Shown piece by piece: positions 1 to 9,056 of a stretch of DNA of 64,000 bases (position 1 is its first letter; the number at the start of each line of letters is the position of its first letter). The translations under genes were made by a program, and so were the position numbers. The DNA is from Gammaproteobacteria bacterium (GTDB taxonomy: Bacteria > Pseudomonadota > Gammaproteobacteria > Steroidobacterales > Foliamicaceae). The notes under the pieces are model-generated. The model saw only the letters and a list, made by a program, of their open reading frames with translations, was not told the origin of the DNA and did not search any database. Location: assembly GCA_026707445.1 (NCBI GenBank), contig JAPOWV010000066.1, positions 32,120 through 96,119 on the forward strand. Direction: 5' to 3'.

Positions 1-2
1 TG

Positions 3-1073
3 CCGCTGGACGATCTGGCGGACCTGGTCGCCGACCTTCCCGACGACATTACCGAGCGCATCATCCGCTCGCTTGACGAGGACGAACGGGAACTCCTGCA
101 ATCGGTCCTTGTATTCCCGCCGGATTCGGCCGGCGGCCTCATGGCGCCGGAGGTCGTCTCCGTGCGCCCGGACATGACCCTGGAAGGAGTGCTCGGCTAC
201 CTTCGCTCGCATTCCGAACTTCCCGAGGACCTGTATTGCGTATATGTGGTCGACCGCGGGCGCCGCTACCGGGGCGTATTGCAGGTGCGCGACCTTCTCG
301 GCGGCGCAGCGGATGCCAGGGTCAGCCAGTTCATGGACACCGAGGCGCGTCCTATCCATTGCAATACCACTGCGTCGGACGTCATTCAACAGTTCCAGAA
401 CATCGACAGTTCAGTGGCCGCGGTCGTGGACGACGACGGCAGGCTGGTGGGACAGATCACCGCCGACGATGTCGTGGACGCCCTGCAGGAACAGACCGAT
501 CACGAAATCCTGGGTTCCGTGGGCCTGGACGAGGAGGACGACATGTTTGCGCCTGTGGCGGTCAGCACCGGCCGCCGCACGCTTTGGCTGGGACTCAACC
601 TGGTGACCGCCCTCGTTGCGGCGGGCGTCGTGGCCTGGTTCAAGCCGGCGGTGGAGCGCGTGGCGTTGCTGGCGGTCCTGCTGCCGGTCGTCGCCAGCAT
701 GGGCGGCATCGCCGGGAGCCAGACTCTGACGCTCATGGTGCGCGGCCTGTCGCAGGGACGGGTTCGGAATTCCAACGTGCGCTGGCTGCTGTGGAAGGAG
801 ATCGCGGTCGGCCTGCTGAACGGCCTGGGCTGGGCGCTGGTCGTAACGCTGGTTACGCTGGGAGTGTTCAGCAACCTGGAGGTGGCGCTCATCGCCGGCG
901 CCGCGATCGCCATAAACCTGCTGGCGGCGGCGGCGTCGGGCGTGCTGGTGCCGCTGATCCTGCGGCGCATCAACATCGATCCGGCGCTGGCGGGCGGTGT
1001 AGTGCTGACGACGATTACCGACGTCGTCGGGTTCGCCGCCTTCCTCGGCCTCGCCACCATGCTCCTCCTTTAG
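3..1073 (+). CDS. mgtE: Magnesium transporter MgtE, 3' part (5' end outside window)
   Basis: The reading frame is open from the first bases of the window and shows the C-terminal 356 residues of an MgtE-type Mg2+ channel. The end of the N-terminal domain (around the conserved DSAGGLM) is followed by two CBS domains, seen at the repeated VVDDDGRLVGQIT-type signature, which in this family sense cytosolic Mg2+ and gate the pore. The C-terminal third is a membrane domain with about five hydrophobic segments, including the stretch around LPVVASMGGIAGSQTL that lines the pore in known MgtE structures. An internal ATG at 141 is not the true start, because homology continues upstream of it. The gene converges on hpf with a 7-base gap. 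The family assignment is secure; the start is not visible. Confidence 0.93.
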   Translation, partial: PLDDLADLVADLPDDITERIIRSLDEDERELLQSVLVFPPDSAGGLMAPEVVSVRPDMTLEGVLGYLRSHSELPEDLYCVYVVDRGRRYRGVLQVRDLLGGAADARVSQFMDTEARPIHCNTTASDVIQQFQNIDSSVAAVVDDDGRLVGQITADDVVDALQEQTDHEILGSVGLDEEDDMFAPVAVSTGRRTLWLGLNLVTALVAAGVVAWFKPAVERVALLAVLLPVVASMGGIAGSQTLTLMVRGLSQGRVRNSNVRWLLWKEIAVGLLNGLGWALVVTLVTLGVFSNLEVALIAGAAIAINLLAAAASGVLVPLILRRINIDPALAGGVVLTTITDVVGFAAFLGLATMLLL

Positions 1074-1074
1074 C

Positions 1075-1096
1075 CCACGGTCAGGTCAGGCCGTGG
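1075..1096. terminator. Possible bidirectional hairpin between mgtE and hpf
   Basis: CCACGG at 1075-1080 pairs with CCGTGG at 1091-1096 across a 10-base loop, between the convergent ends of mgtE and hpf. There is no T tract on either side, so intrinsic termination is only a guess. The hairpin overlaps the last codons of hpf. Confidence 0.25.
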
Positions 1097-1401
1097 TGCG
1101 GCGCTTCCCGGGCGCGATGATCGGCGAGTTTCTCCTTGTGGCGCCGAACCTGGCGGTCCAGCTTGTCCACCAGTTCATCCAGGGCCGCCCTGAGATCGTG
1201 CCGGACCGCGTCGGCGTACAAACGGCCCTGGCTGAGATGGACGGTTGCTTCGGCCTTGTAGTGCGATTTCTCCGCCGACAATACGCAGTGAATCTGCGTG
1301 ACCCGGCTGAAATGCCGCTTGATGCGTTTGAACTTGTTGCTGGCGTACTTTCTGGTGCGCGGTGTGATCTCCAGATGATGGCCACTCAAGTTAAGCTGCA
1401 T
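1081..1401 (-). CDS. hpf: Ribosome hibernation promoting factor (short HPF/YfiA type)
   Basis: This 106-residue protein starts MQLNLSGHHLEIT and carries the HPF/YfiA beta-alpha-beta-beta-beta-alpha fold pattern, including the basic segment RKYASNKFKRIKRHF. In the family it binds the 30S decoding and anticodon region in stationary phase, silencing ribosomes and promoting 100S dimers. The length fits the short, single-domain form. The start was placed at the ATG at 1401 because the longer frame upstream is antisense to mutT and shows no homology. The usual gammaproteobacterial neighbours rpoN and ptsN are absent; here it stands alone between mgtE and mutT. mutT diverges from it, with 43 bases between the two starts. 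Confidence 0.9.
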   Translation of the reverse strand: MQLNLSGHHLEITPRTRKYASNKFKRIKRHFSRVTQIHCVLSAEKSHYKAEATVHLSQGRLYADAVRHDLRAALDELVDKLDRQVRRHKEKLADHRAREAPHHGLT

Positions 1402-1444
1402 GCCGTTTCTCCATGTACTCGTAGCAGGATGTGTTCCTTCCATT

Positions 1445-1867
1445 ATGCACGCTAGGATCACGGTAGCCGCCGGCGTCATTCGCCGGAAAGACGGCCGCGT
1501 GCTCGTTGCGCGCCGCCCGCGCGGCAAGCACATGGCCGGCGCCTGGGAGTTTCCCGGGGGCAAGGTTCGGGAGGGTGAAACGCCGCGCCGGACGCTGGAC
1601 CGCGAACTTCGCGAGGAACTCGGGATTTCCGTTCGCCGGTCGACCGAACTCATGAATTACGAACAGGAGTACCCGGATCGCCTGGTCGAACTTCATTTCT
1701 TCGCGGTCGAGGACTACGACGGCAGGCCCGGCGGCCGGGAAGGACAGGAACTCTGCTGGGAATTTCCCGAAAACCTCGGCGGCCTGGGGTTCCTGCCTGC
1801 CGATCGCCCGCTGGTCGAATTGCTGATTCAGCAGACCGCGAGCCGGAAGGGAAAATCGGCCCGGTAA
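1445..1867 (+). CDS. mutT: NUDIX hydrolase, MutT-type 8-oxo-dGTP diphosphatase
   Basis: The 140-residue protein has a complete Nudix box: a GG followed by five residues and E, then seven residues and REL-x-EELGI, at about residues 38-61. This motif binds the catalytic metal. MutT hydrolyses 8-oxo-dGTP to the monophosphate and so prevents A:T to C:G transversions. The preceding beta strand with VLVARRPRGKHMAGAWEFPGGK is characteristic of MutT rather than of the ADP-sugar Nudix proteins. The ATG at 1445 (MHARITVAAG) was chosen because the upstream extension to 1400 is unlike family N termini. Its 3' end overlaps the 3' end of zapD on the other strand by 40 bases. Other NTP substrates cannot be excluded. 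Confidence 0.88.
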   Translation: MHARITVAAGVIRRKDGRVLVARRPRGKHMAGAWEFPGGKVREGETPRRTLDRELREELGISVRRSTELMNYEQEYPDRLVELHFFAVEDYDGRPGGREGQELCWEFPENLGGLGFLPADRPLVELLIQQTASRKGKSAR

Positions 1868-2622
1868 GGCTCCGACCCATCCTTTCCGGAAGGCGTCTTG
1901 AAGAATCGGACGTGTATCTTGCTGCTGTCGGAAGCGCCGCTGACCTGCGGAAAGCAGGGAGCGTCGACCGGCACCGCCACCCGAACCATCCACAGTTCAT
2001 GGCCCCGGGTAACGGAAGCCGTGAACCCTCCGCCGCTGGCCGAGCAATCGCGATACTCGCCGCGCTGTCGCAGCAGCGCCAGGAACCTGCTGTTTGCGTC
2101 CATCAGCGGCTGAAAGGTTTCGGTCCAGCGCTGGATGTCCTCCTGGCGTCGCTCCGGTCCGGAGCTCAGCCACCACTGGTACATCGGCAGGTCCACGGCC
2201 ATTGCCGCATCGGTCACGGAGTCGCGTTGGCGCAACGCGCTGATCAGGGGGTCGAAACGCAGAGTCCTTACCTCGTTGGCCTTCAGTTGCGCCAACTCGT
2301 CGCGGAATTCCTCCAGTTCCGCGAGAGTCGCCTTCAGTCCTTCCTGATGGATGTCCTCACGGGCGCGCAAGATTTCGTAATTGCGCTGCAGGTAGTAAAT
2401 CTGCTGCAGGAGTTGGGCGCGCAAGTCTTCGCGGAAGACCAGATCCAGGGCGCTCAATACGGCATGCGCCGCAAACCGGTTCCGCTCCCGGCCGCGATTG
2501 CCGCGGGCGTTCTTCAGTTGCTGGTCGAGAACCTCCAGGCGCAGAAGCAGCCGGGTGGCGTCGCGCAAGGGGAACTCGTACAGGATGCCCGTAGAGGAGT
2601 GCGGACCGAAGGAATCGTTCAT
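1828..2622 (-). CDS. zapD: Cell division protein ZapD (YacF/DUF1342)
   Basis: The protein of about 264 residues begins with the ZapD hallmark ILYEFPL followed by an alpha-helical region with TRLLLRLEVLD, and ends in a beta-rich domain. ZapD cross-links FtsZ protofilaments and stabilises the Z ring. The ATG at 2622 (MNDSFGPHS) is preferred over a TTG further upstream at 2664. It lies directly downstream of coaE in the pilABCD-coaE-zapD order usual in Gammaproteobacteria; yacG, which often follows, is missing here. The last 40 bases are antisense to the end of mutT. Confidence 0.9.
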   Translation of the reverse strand: MNDSFGPHSSTGILYEFPLRDATRLLLRLEVLDQQLKNARGNRGRERNRFAAHAVLSALDLVFREDLRAQLLQQIYYLQRNYEILRAREDIHQEGLKATLAELEEFRDELAQLKANEVRTLRFDPLISALRQRDSVTDAAMAVDLPMYQWWLSSGPERRQEDIQRWTETFQPLMDANSRFLALLRQRGEYRDCSASGGGFTASVTRGHELWMVRVAVPVDAPCFPQVSGASDSSKIHVRFFKTPSGKDGSEPYRADFPFRLAVC

Positions 2623-2671
2623 TCGAGGTGCGGCAGCGCCATTGCCGTCAATGTTATCGCGCAAACGCTCT

Positions 2672-3277
2672 TCAGTGTCCCGCCTGCCCGAGATAGCGGG
2701 CGTGGAATTCGTCCACTCTCCCGATCAGCCGGCCACGGGATCCGTCATTGAGTATGACGTCGTCGGCCATGGCGCGGCGCTGCCGCCGACTTGCCTGCGA
2801 TGCAAGAATGGCCATGGCCTGACGGCGTGTGACGCCGTCCCGCTCCCGCAGCCGTTCGATCTGCAGTTTCCGCGGCGCGTCGATGACCAGCACCCGGTCG
2901 ATTCCGTCGGTGAAGCCGGTTTCCACGAGCAGCGGAACGACCATCACGAGGTAGCTTCCGGCGGTCCTACCGGCGCGCTCCCAGGCGGCCTTGCGAATTC
3001 GTGGGTGCAGAATGGCTTCGAGACGTTTTCGCGCGGCGGGGTCGGAGAAGACCTGATCGCGCAGCCGGGGGCGATCCAGCGTGCCGTCGCCGCGGATCAG
3101 GTCCGTCCCGAAGTGACGGCCGATTTCCGCAAGGGCAGGCATGCCGGCCGCAGTCTGTTCGCGTGAAATGACGTCCGTATCGACGACCGCCGCTCCCAGC
3201 GAAGCCAGGCGGTCCGCAACCAGGCTCTTGCCGCTGGCGATCCCGCCCGTGAGCCCAATGGTGAATCGGGTTGTCAT
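2672..3277 (-). CDS. coaE: Dephospho-CoA kinase
   Basis: The 201-residue protein opens with a P-loop (GLTGGIASGKS, about residues 8-18) and carries the CoaE signatures DTDVISRE near residue 40 and HPRIR near residue 90. It phosphorylates the 3'-hydroxyl of dephospho-CoA in the last step of CoA synthesis. The start ATG at 3277 overlaps the stop of pilD by four bases (ATGA), so it is translationally coupled to the pilus operon. The longer upstream frame is antisense to or out of frame with pilD and was discarded. Confidence 0.95.
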   Translation of the reverse strand: MTTRFTIGLTGGIASGKSLVADRLASLGAAVVDTDVISREQTAAGMPALAEIGRHFGTDLIRGDGTLDRPRLRDQVFSDPAARKRLEAILHPRIRKAAWERAGRTAGSYLVMVVPLLVETGFTDGIDRVLVIDAPRKLQIERLRERDGVTRRQAMAILASQASRRQRRAMADDVILNDGSRGRLIGRVDEFHARYLGQAGH

Positions 3278-4125
3278 GGCCCGGTCCGCCCCGGGGCGCC
3301 GGTCAATCCCAGCAGCAGGGCCACGTCCGGCCCCAGGAAGAGTGCGAACACGCCGCCGGCCGCCAGGAACGGGCCAAAGGGAATAGGCTGGGACAGCGAA
3401 GCACGTCCCAGGGCAATCAGGAGAAGTCCGCTCAGTGCGCCGGCGACGGCCGCCGGCACCAACACCAGCGGCAGTCCGTTCAGTCCAAGCCATGCACCCA
3501 TTGCGGCGAGCAGTTTACAGTCGCCGAGGCCCAGCCCGTCCCGCTTGCGCAGTATTCGCCAGGCGCGATTGAAGAGCCAGAGGAACGCGTAGCCCGCGAT
3601 GGCGCCTGCGATTGCCTGCCCGGGGCCGGGAAAAGGCAACAAGGACGGCGTGCCCGCGCCAATCGATTTCGGCGCCAGGCTGTACGCGAGTCCGGTCCAG
3701 AGAAGGCCGAGCGTCAGGCGGTCCGGCAGCAGGCCGTGCTCGAAGTCGATCAGCGCCAGCGCCACCAGCGCCGCACAGACCAGGAGCGCCGCCATCGCCT
3801 CCAGGGAGGCCCCGAACGCAAACCACGCGGCCAGCGCAAGCAGTGCGCAAAGCAGTTCGCTGAGCGGATAGCGCCAGTGGATGCGCTCGCCGCAATGCGC
3901 GCAGCGGCCGCCCCGAAGGAGAAAGCCGACCAGCGGAATGTTGCTCCGCCAGCCGATCGGCGTCCGGCATCCGGGACAGAATGATCCCGGCTTGTCCAGC
4001 GCCAGACCGCGCGGCAGCCGGTAGGTCAGCATGCCGGCGAAACTTCCCAGGGCCAGCCCGGCGAAGACCGCAACGAACGCCGTCCATGCCGGGGCCGTAT
4101 GCCCAATCTGAAAATTCCAGTACAA
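3274..4125 (-). CDS. pilD: Type IV prepilin peptidase / N-methyltransferase
   Basis: This 283-residue polytopic membrane protein has the PilD features in order: a first membrane helix (about residues 14-35), a cytoplasmic zinc-binding region with two CxxC pairs (CPGC and CAHC, about residues 50-78), then further helices. The two catalytic aspartates lie in ALIDFEHGLLPD and in the GLGLGD motif. It removes the leader of type IV prepilins and methylates the new N terminus. It is the only prepilin peptidase in the window, so it probably also serves the gsp pseudopilins if these exist elsewhere in the genome (inference). It overlaps coaE by four bases. Confidence 0.95.
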   Translation of the reverse strand: MYWNFQIGHTAPAWTAFVAVFAGLALGSFAGMLTYRLPRGLALDKPGSFCPGCRTPIGWRSNIPLVGFLLRGGRCAHCGERIHWRYPLSELLCALLALAAWFAFGASLEAMAALLVCAALVALALIDFEHGLLPDRLTLGLLWTGLAYSLAPKSIGAGTPSLLPFPGPGQAIAGAIAGYAFLWLFNRAWRILRKRDGLGLGDCKLLAAMGAWLGLNGLPLVLVPAAVAGALSGLLLIALGRASLSQPIPFGPFLAAGGVFALFLGPDVALLLGLTGAPGRTGP

Positions 4126-4188
4126 CGTTCCGTTCCGATCTTCCGGCGTTTGCGCGTGCCTCGAATTATCGCTCCAGCGCTAGCTGAA

Positions 4189-4299
4189 GGCCGCATCCGC
4201 ACCTCTCCTTCCGGAACCTTGCGAGGCCAGGACGGCCGAGCAGAGCCCACAGGGATGTGCTTGCCGGCGTGTTCCGGAAGGAGAGGTGCGGATGCGGCC
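4189..4299. repeat. Palindromic dispersed repeat, copy 1 (perfect 29-bp arms)
   Basis: Positions 4189-4217 are perfectly complementary to 4271-4299 (29 bp arms) around a 53-base core. The core resembles the cores of the elements at 25267-25352 and 27226-27311 when those are read on the opposite strand: shared blocks are GAG-CCAGG, GAG-CCA-GGATG and a terminal CGT before TTCCGG. The arm sequences differ between copies but remain self-complementary. It sits in the 194-base gap between pilC and pilD, so it could terminate or attenuate transcription inside the pilus operon. Confidence 0.8.
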
Positions 4300-4319
4300 G
4301 CAGGGCTGGCACGCCGCGC

Positions 4320-5519
4320 TCATATCACCGAGCCCATCCGGAAGATCGGCAGGTACATGGCCAGCACAAGGCCCCCGATCAGGACGCCGAGTATCGCCAT
4401 CAGCAGTGGTTCCAGCAGCGCACCGAGGCGGGCGGCGGACGCCTGCAGTTCCTCCTCGTAGCGCTCGGCCAGGTGCCGGCACATTTCGCTCAGTCGCCCG
4501 GTTTCCTCCCCTACGCCCAGCATCCGGACAAGTGCGGGAGGCAGCGCCTGAACATAAGCCATCGAGCGCGTGAGGCTCTGGCCCGTTTCCACGTCGTCCC
4601 GGGCCTGCCGGATGGCCGATTCGTAAACCCGGCTCCCGCAGGCGCCCGCGGCTCCGTCCAGCGCCTCGATCGCCGGCAGGCCAGCGTCCAGCAGGGTGGC
4701 CAGCGTGCGCATGAATCGCGCCAGGGCCGCGCGGGCGAAAAGTCCGCCCAGCATCGGCAGGCGCAACTTGAGCCGGTCCTCCAGCATGCGAATCCCGGGC
4801 AGGCGCTTCCGCAGCCACATTTGCGATACGACGGCCGAACCCGTCGTGAGCAGCCAGGCCAGGCCGCTGTCGCGCAATCGTTCGGAAAGGGTGACCACGA
4901 GACGGGTAAGCGGCGGAAGTCCGGCCCCGTATCCGGCGAACATGCGCTCGAACTCCGGTACGACGTAGATCAGCATCAGCCCGACCACAACGACGGCGAT
5001 CCCCAGCACGGCCGCTGGGTAACTCAGCGCGGAAGACATCTTCTTTCGGATCCGCTCGCGCCTCTCCAGCCAGGTGGCCAAGCTGGCCAGCAGATCCGGC
5101 AGGCGTCCCGAACGCTCGCCCGCCGCCACCAGGCTGACATGGAGCCCGCCGAAATGCTTCGGGTGGCGCCTCAAGGCGTCACTGAGCGAGTTGCCTGCGG
5201 CGACCTCGCGCGAGAGCGTTTCCAGTAGATCCTGCATGCGGACCTGATGCTGGCTTTCGGCCGTGATGTCCAGCGCCTGGACAACCGGCAAGCCCGCATT
5301 GAGCACGGTGGCGAGTTCGCGCACCATGAACGCGATATCCGCCGGCCTGATAGCGCGGCGTTGACTGCGGCCCGGCCGCGAGGCGCGTACCCTGATGGGC
5401 GCAACGCCGTCGCGTTGCAGTTCCGCGCGAACATTGGCCGCGCTGATGTCCCGCCGCGAACCCTTGAGCAACCGTCCGTCACGCGCCCGGCCTTCCCAGG
5501 AATAGGTCCTTTTGGCCAT
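4320..5519 (-). CDS. pilC: Type IV pilus inner-membrane platform protein PilC
   Basis: This 399-residue protein consists of two homologous GspF-type helical domains with three membrane segments, near residues 165-195, 210-235 and 370-395. The N terminus (MAKRTYSWEGRARDGRLLKG) is typical of PilC, as is the repeated motif FMRTLATLLDAGLPAIEAL. The protein forms the inner-membrane platform that couples the PilB motor to pilin addition. It starts one base after the pilB stop and is separated from pilD by a 194-base gap containing a palindromic repeat. Confidence 0.95.
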   Translation of the reverse strand: MAKRTYSWEGRARDGRLLKGSRRDISAANVRAELQRDGVAPIRVRASRPGRSQRRAIRPADIAFMVRELATVLNAGLPVVQALDITAESQHQVRMQDLLETLSREVAAGNSLSDALRRHPKHFGGLHVSLVAAGERSGRLPDLLASLATWLERRERIRKKMSSALSYPAAVLGIAVVVVGLMLIYVVPEFERMFAGYGAGLPPLTRLVVTLSERLRDSGLAWLLTTGSAVVSQMWLRKRLPGIRMLEDRLKLRLPMLGGLFARAALARFMRTLATLLDAGLPAIEALDGAAGACGSRVYESAIRQARDDVETGQSLTRSMAYVQALPPALVRMLGVGEETGRLSEMCRHLAERYEEELQASAARLGALLEPLLMAILGVLIGGLVLAMYLPIFRMGSVI

Positions 5520-5520
5520 G

Positions 5521-7242
5521 TCAACCGGCGCCTGTGCCGGCCGCGGTCACACGGTTGATTTCCTCAAGGCTGGTCACGCCGTCACGGAGCTTGCGCAGTC
5601 CGGATGCGCGCAGCGTGGCAATGTTCTCGCCGTGAGCCTGGGTTTCGATGGCGGCTATCGGAGCGCCGTCCAGTATCAGTTGCCGCAGCGCCGGCGAAAT
5701 CGGCATGACCTGGAACACGCCCACCCGGCCGAGGTAACCGTCGGCGCAGTGACGGCAGGCGCCACGGCCGCCTGGGCGGTAGAGCCGTGTGCCGGCGGGC
5801 AGGATGTCCTCGCCCACGCCCTGCCCGCGGAGCGCTGCCTCGCCCGCCGAATAGGGCTGCCGGCATTCGGGACACAGGCGCCGGGCGAGGCGCTGCGCCA
5901 CGATCAGGTGGACCGAGGCGGCCGCGTAGGGCGGGACGTCAAGGTCGCGCAGGCGGGTCAGCGAGGCGGGGGCGTCCTCCGTGTGCAGCGTGGACAGCAC
6001 GAGGTGCCCGGTCTGGGCGGCGCGCACAGCGATGGCGGCCGTTTCCGCATCGCGTATCTCGCCTACCATGATCACGTCCGGGTCCTGCCGCAGAAACGCC
6101 CGCAGCGCGCTGGCGAAGGTCAGCCCGGCGGCTCGGTTCACATTGACCTGATTGACGCCCGCAAGCTGGATTTCGCAGGGATCCTCGACGGCGCTGATGT
6201 TGCGTTCCCTTACGTTGAGGCGTTCCAGGGCCGCGTACAGCGTCACGGTCTTGCCGCTGCCGGTGGGGCCGGTGACCAGGATCATTCCCTGGGGACGGTC
6301 CAGCGCTGCAAGGAAGTGATCCTGCTGGCGCGCGGTCATGCCCAGTTGGTCCAATGACGGCAGCGCCGCACCCGAATCCAGGATCCGCACCACGACCTTC
6401 TCTCCATAGAGGGTCGGCAGGGTGTTCATCCGCAGGTCGACCTTGCGCCGGCTCGGCAGCCGCAGCCGCATTCTTCCGTCCTGCGGCGCGCGCCGTTCCG
6501 CGATGTCCAGCCGGGCCAGGACCTTGAGCCGCGCGCAGACCTTGGCCGCCAGCCCGGCCGGCGGCCGGGCCGCGATCCTGAGCAGGCCGTCGATGCGCAC
6601 GCGCACACGGTATTCGTCCTCGTAAGGTTCGAAGTGGATGTCCGACGCCCCCTGACGTATGGCCTTGAGCAGGATGCCGTTGACGAAGCGCACAACCGGC
6701 GCCTCGTCAACGGAGGCGACGATGGCCGGATCTTCCTCCTGCGGCGCTTCGGCCTCGAACTCCATGGGCGGCAGTTCGTCCGTCAGCAAATCGCCCTCCG
6801 GCGGACCCGCGTCCGCCGACCGCAACCGCGCCGCCAGTTTCCGATGCTCCACGACGACGGCGCAGGGCTTGAGGCCCGTGCGCTGGCGCACTTCATCGAG
6901 CGCCGTGATCTGCGCCGGATCCGCAAGGCCCAGAATCAGCCTGTTCCGGTCGGCCGCGAGGGCGGCCAGGCCATGCGCGGCCAGAAAATCGTGATCGATT
7001 CCGGTAGCCGGCGTCGCCGTTTCGGCCAGCCGGTCAAGGTCGAGCAGCGGCAGGCCGAACTCGCGCGCGACCGCTCCGGTCAGCCGCGCCGCATTGACTT
7101 CCTTGCGCTCGGCCAGCCAGGCGACGAGACCCGCGCCCGAGGGACCCAACTCCTGTTCCGCCAACGCTAGGGTGTCGCGCCTGACCACGCCCAGCGCCAC
7201 CAGGCGTCTGCTCAGCGGACTCGTGAGCGCGCCGTGTTCCAT
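5521..7242 (-). CDS. pilB: Type IV pilus extension ATPase PilB
   Basis: The 573-residue protein has an N-terminal GspE-N domain, then the secretion ATPase core with Walker A GPTGSGKT (about residues 325-332), an Asp box and a Walker B-type VGEIRDAET. The zinc tetracysteine is formed by CPEC and CRHC near residues 455-500. It powers pilin polymerisation. The ATG at 7242 follows the pilA stop by 18 bases, placing it in the pilA-B-C-D-coaE-zapD transcription unit. No retraction ATPase (PilT) gene is in the window. Compare gspE at 17963-19429, which has lost the tetracysteine. Confidence 0.95.
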   Translation of the reverse strand: MEHGALTSPLSRRLVALGVVRRDTLALAEQELGPSGAGLVAWLAERKEVNAARLTGAVAREFGLPLLDLDRLAETATPATGIDHDFLAAHGLAALAADRNRLILGLADPAQITALDEVRQRTGLKPCAVVVEHRKLAARLRSADAGPPEGDLLTDELPPMEFEAEAPQEEDPAIVASVDEAPVVRFVNGILLKAIRQGASDIHFEPYEDEYRVRVRIDGLLRIAARPPAGLAAKVCARLKVLARLDIAERRAPQDGRMRLRLPSRRKVDLRMNTLPTLYGEKVVVRILDSGAALPSLDQLGMTARQQDHFLAALDRPQGMILVTGPTGSGKTVTLYAALERLNVRERNISAVEDPCEIQLAGVNQVNVNRAAGLTFASALRAFLRQDPDVIMVGEIRDAETAAIAVRAAQTGHLVLSTLHTEDAPASLTRLRDLDVPPYAAASVHLIVAQRLARRLCPECRQPYSAGEAALRGQGVGEDILPAGTRLYRPGGRGACRHCADGYLGRVGVFQVMPISPALRQLILDGAPIAAIETQAHGENIATLRASGLRKLRDGVTSLEEINRVTAAGTGAG

Positions 7243-7260
7243 GGCGACGGTGGAGGGGGA

Positions 7261-7743
7261 TCAGGAGCGGCAGGTTTGCGGCAGGTAGGAGTTCTCCAGG
7301 TCCGTAGCGGCTTCCTCTGCCCCCAGCGCTTCCCCTTCCGGGGCCGGGGCGTTGCCGCACCTCCATCGCAGGGTGGCGCCGTCATCGGCCACATACGGGG
7401 TCAGGTAGAGCACCTTGTCCCTGATGATGCGATTGGCTTCGTTACCGAAGGTGACGATTATTTCGCTGTTGACGATGTCCACCGAGGCGACGTAACGTCC
7501 CTGCGTATCCGCCGCGTCCGTGCTCAAACCGGCTTCTTCCCGGTTTTCCGGCCCGCTGCCGCTCCCCACATAGGCTTCGGTAACGGCGTTGCGCGTCTGC
7601 ACGGACAGCGCCAGGCCTTCCTGAACCTGCGCGCGTATGGTGTAGTCCTGGTAGGCAGGGATCGCCAGCGCCGCCAGAATGCCGATGATGGCGATGACGA
7701 TCAGCAACTCCACCAGGGTAAATCCTTGAAATCTGCTTGACAC
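7261..7743 (-). CDS. pilA: Type IV major pilin (PilA/PilE-like)
   Basis: This 160-residue prepilin has the short leader MSSRFQG followed by the class-III methylation motif [20 protein letters not shown]. Cleavage falls after the glycine and the conserved Glu is at mature position 5. Two cysteines near the C terminus (RWRCGN and PQTCRS) would close the D-region disulfide loop. The start is the GTG at 7743: an AGGA lies about 9 bases upstream and the leader length then matches the family. The in-frame region further upstream is not pilin-like. It heads the pil operon. Confidence 0.9.
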   Translation of the reverse strand: MSSRFQGFTLVELLIVIAIIGILAALAIPAYQDYTIRAQVQEGLALSVQTRNAVTEAYVGSGSGPENREEAGLSTDAADTQGRYVASVDIVNSEIIVTFGNEANRIIRDKVLYLTPYVADDGATLRWRCGNAPAPEGEALGAEEAATDLENSYLPQTCRS

Positions 7744-7773
7744 GGCACTAATCCTTTTGCGCGAAAGGCCGCC

Positions 7774-7802
7774 AGAATAAGGCAGGCTCAGGGGGCGCGC
7801 AA
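7774..7802 (-). promoter_or_regulatory. Candidate sigma-70 promoter for pilA
   Basis: On the minus strand TTGCGC (7802-7797) and TATTCT (7779-7774) are separated by 17 bases and lie about 30 bases upstream of the pilA GTG start. This is a plausible but imperfect sigma-70 promoter; no good sigma-54 element was found in the same region. Confidence 0.4.
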
Positions 7803-7895
7803 GCGCGAATTCGCGTGTGTTTGAGCGCAATTTCCAGTCCCTTGTCAAGCTCGCATTGCTTGCGCGACTTTGCGCTATTGATTCAGAATGCCCGC

Positions 7896-9056
7896 GTGAA
7901 TCTGCACGAATACCAGGCAAAGGCGCTGCTGAGCCGCTACGGCGTGCCGGTGGCCCCCGGGCGGGCGGCGTCCTCGGCGGAGGAGTCCGTGGCTGCGGCA
8001 GGCGAACTCGGCGGCGACAGGTGGGTCGTCAAGGCGCAGGTGCATGCCGGAGGGCGGGGCAAGGGCGGCGGCGTGCAACTCTGCGATTCGCCCCAGGCCG
8101 TGCGGGAAGCCGCGGAACGTTTGCTTGGCGCGCGTCTCGTTACCCCGCAAACCGGCCCGGACGGGCTTCCGGTGGAGAAAGTCTACGTGGAGCAGGCCAG
8201 TTCGATCGACCGCGAGCTCTACCTGAGCCTCCTGATCGACCGGGCCGATGAGTGCGCCTGTTTCGTGGGGTCCGCCGCGGGCGGGATGGACATAGAAGAG
8301 GTCGCCCGCGTAACCCCGGAGAAAATTGCGCGGGTCAAGGTGCGGGCAGCCACTGGAATCATGCCGTATGCGGGCAGGCGCCTGGCCAAGGTATTCGGAC
8401 TTGAGGGTGCGGCGGCCCGGGAAATGCATGACCTGGCCGGCGCCTTGTATCGCCTGTTCGACGAATGCGACGCAAGCCTCATCGAGATCAATCCCCTGGT
8501 GGTCAACGGGGAGGGGAAGCTGCTGGCCCTGGATGCCAAGATCGCGGTGGAGGACAACGCGCTGTTCCGGCAGCCGGACCTGGCCGGGCTGAGGGACCCG
8601 GGGCAGGAAGACGAGTTGGAGCGCCGCGCGCAGGAAGTGGGTCTGAGCTACGTTTCGCTGGACGGCTCGATCGCCTGCATGGTGAACGGCGCCGGGCTGG
8701 CGATGGCCACCATGGACCTGATCAAGCTTCAGGGCGGCGAACCCGCCAATTTCCTGGACGTGGGAGGAGCCGCCGATTCGGCGCGGGTTGCGGCCGGCTT
8801 CCGTTTGATTCTCTCCAATCCCAGGGTTCGCGCCATTCTTGTCAACATCTTCGGCGGAATCGTGCGCTGCGACGTGATCGCGGAGGGCATTCTGCAGGCC
8901 GTGCGCGAGGCCAGCGTGGAGGTTCCGGTCATCGCCCGCCTGGAGGGTACGAATGCCGAGAGCGCGCGCGCCATGCTTGACGGGAGCGAACTGACGGTCA
9001 CGGCAGCCTCGGATCTGGCCGATGCGGCCCGCATCGCCATGGAGATGGCGGCGTGA
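7896..9056 (+). CDS. sucC: Succinyl-CoA synthetase (ADP-forming), beta subunit
   Basis: The 386-residue protein starts at a GTG (read [12 protein letters not shown]) and has the ATP-grasp fold with [15 protein letters not shown] near residue 50, then the C-terminal CoA-ligase domain with [16 protein letters not shown]. With SucD it makes succinate, CoA and ATP from succinyl-CoA in the TCA cycle. The length matches the family. The upstream in-frame ATG at 7815 gives a non-homologous extension. It diverges from pilA and overlaps sucD by four bases (GTGA). Confidence 0.95.
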   Translation: MNLHEYQAKALLSRYGVPVAPGRAASSAEESVAAAGELGGDRWVVKAQVHAGGRGKGGGVQLCDSPQAVREAAERLLGARLVTPQTGPDGLPVEKVYVEQASSIDRELYLSLLIDRADECACFVGSAAGGMDIEEVARVTPEKIARVKVRAATGIMPYAGRRLAKVFGLEGAAAREMHDLAGALYRLFDECDASLIEINPLVVNGEGKLLALDAKIAVEDNALFRQPDLAGLRDPGQEDELERRAQEVGLSYVSLDGSIACMVNGAGLAMATMDLIKLQGGEPANFLDVGGAADSARVAAGFRLILSNPRVRAILVNIFGGIVRCDVIAEGILQAVREASVEVPVIARLEGTNAESARAMLDGSELTVTAASDLADAARIAMEMAA

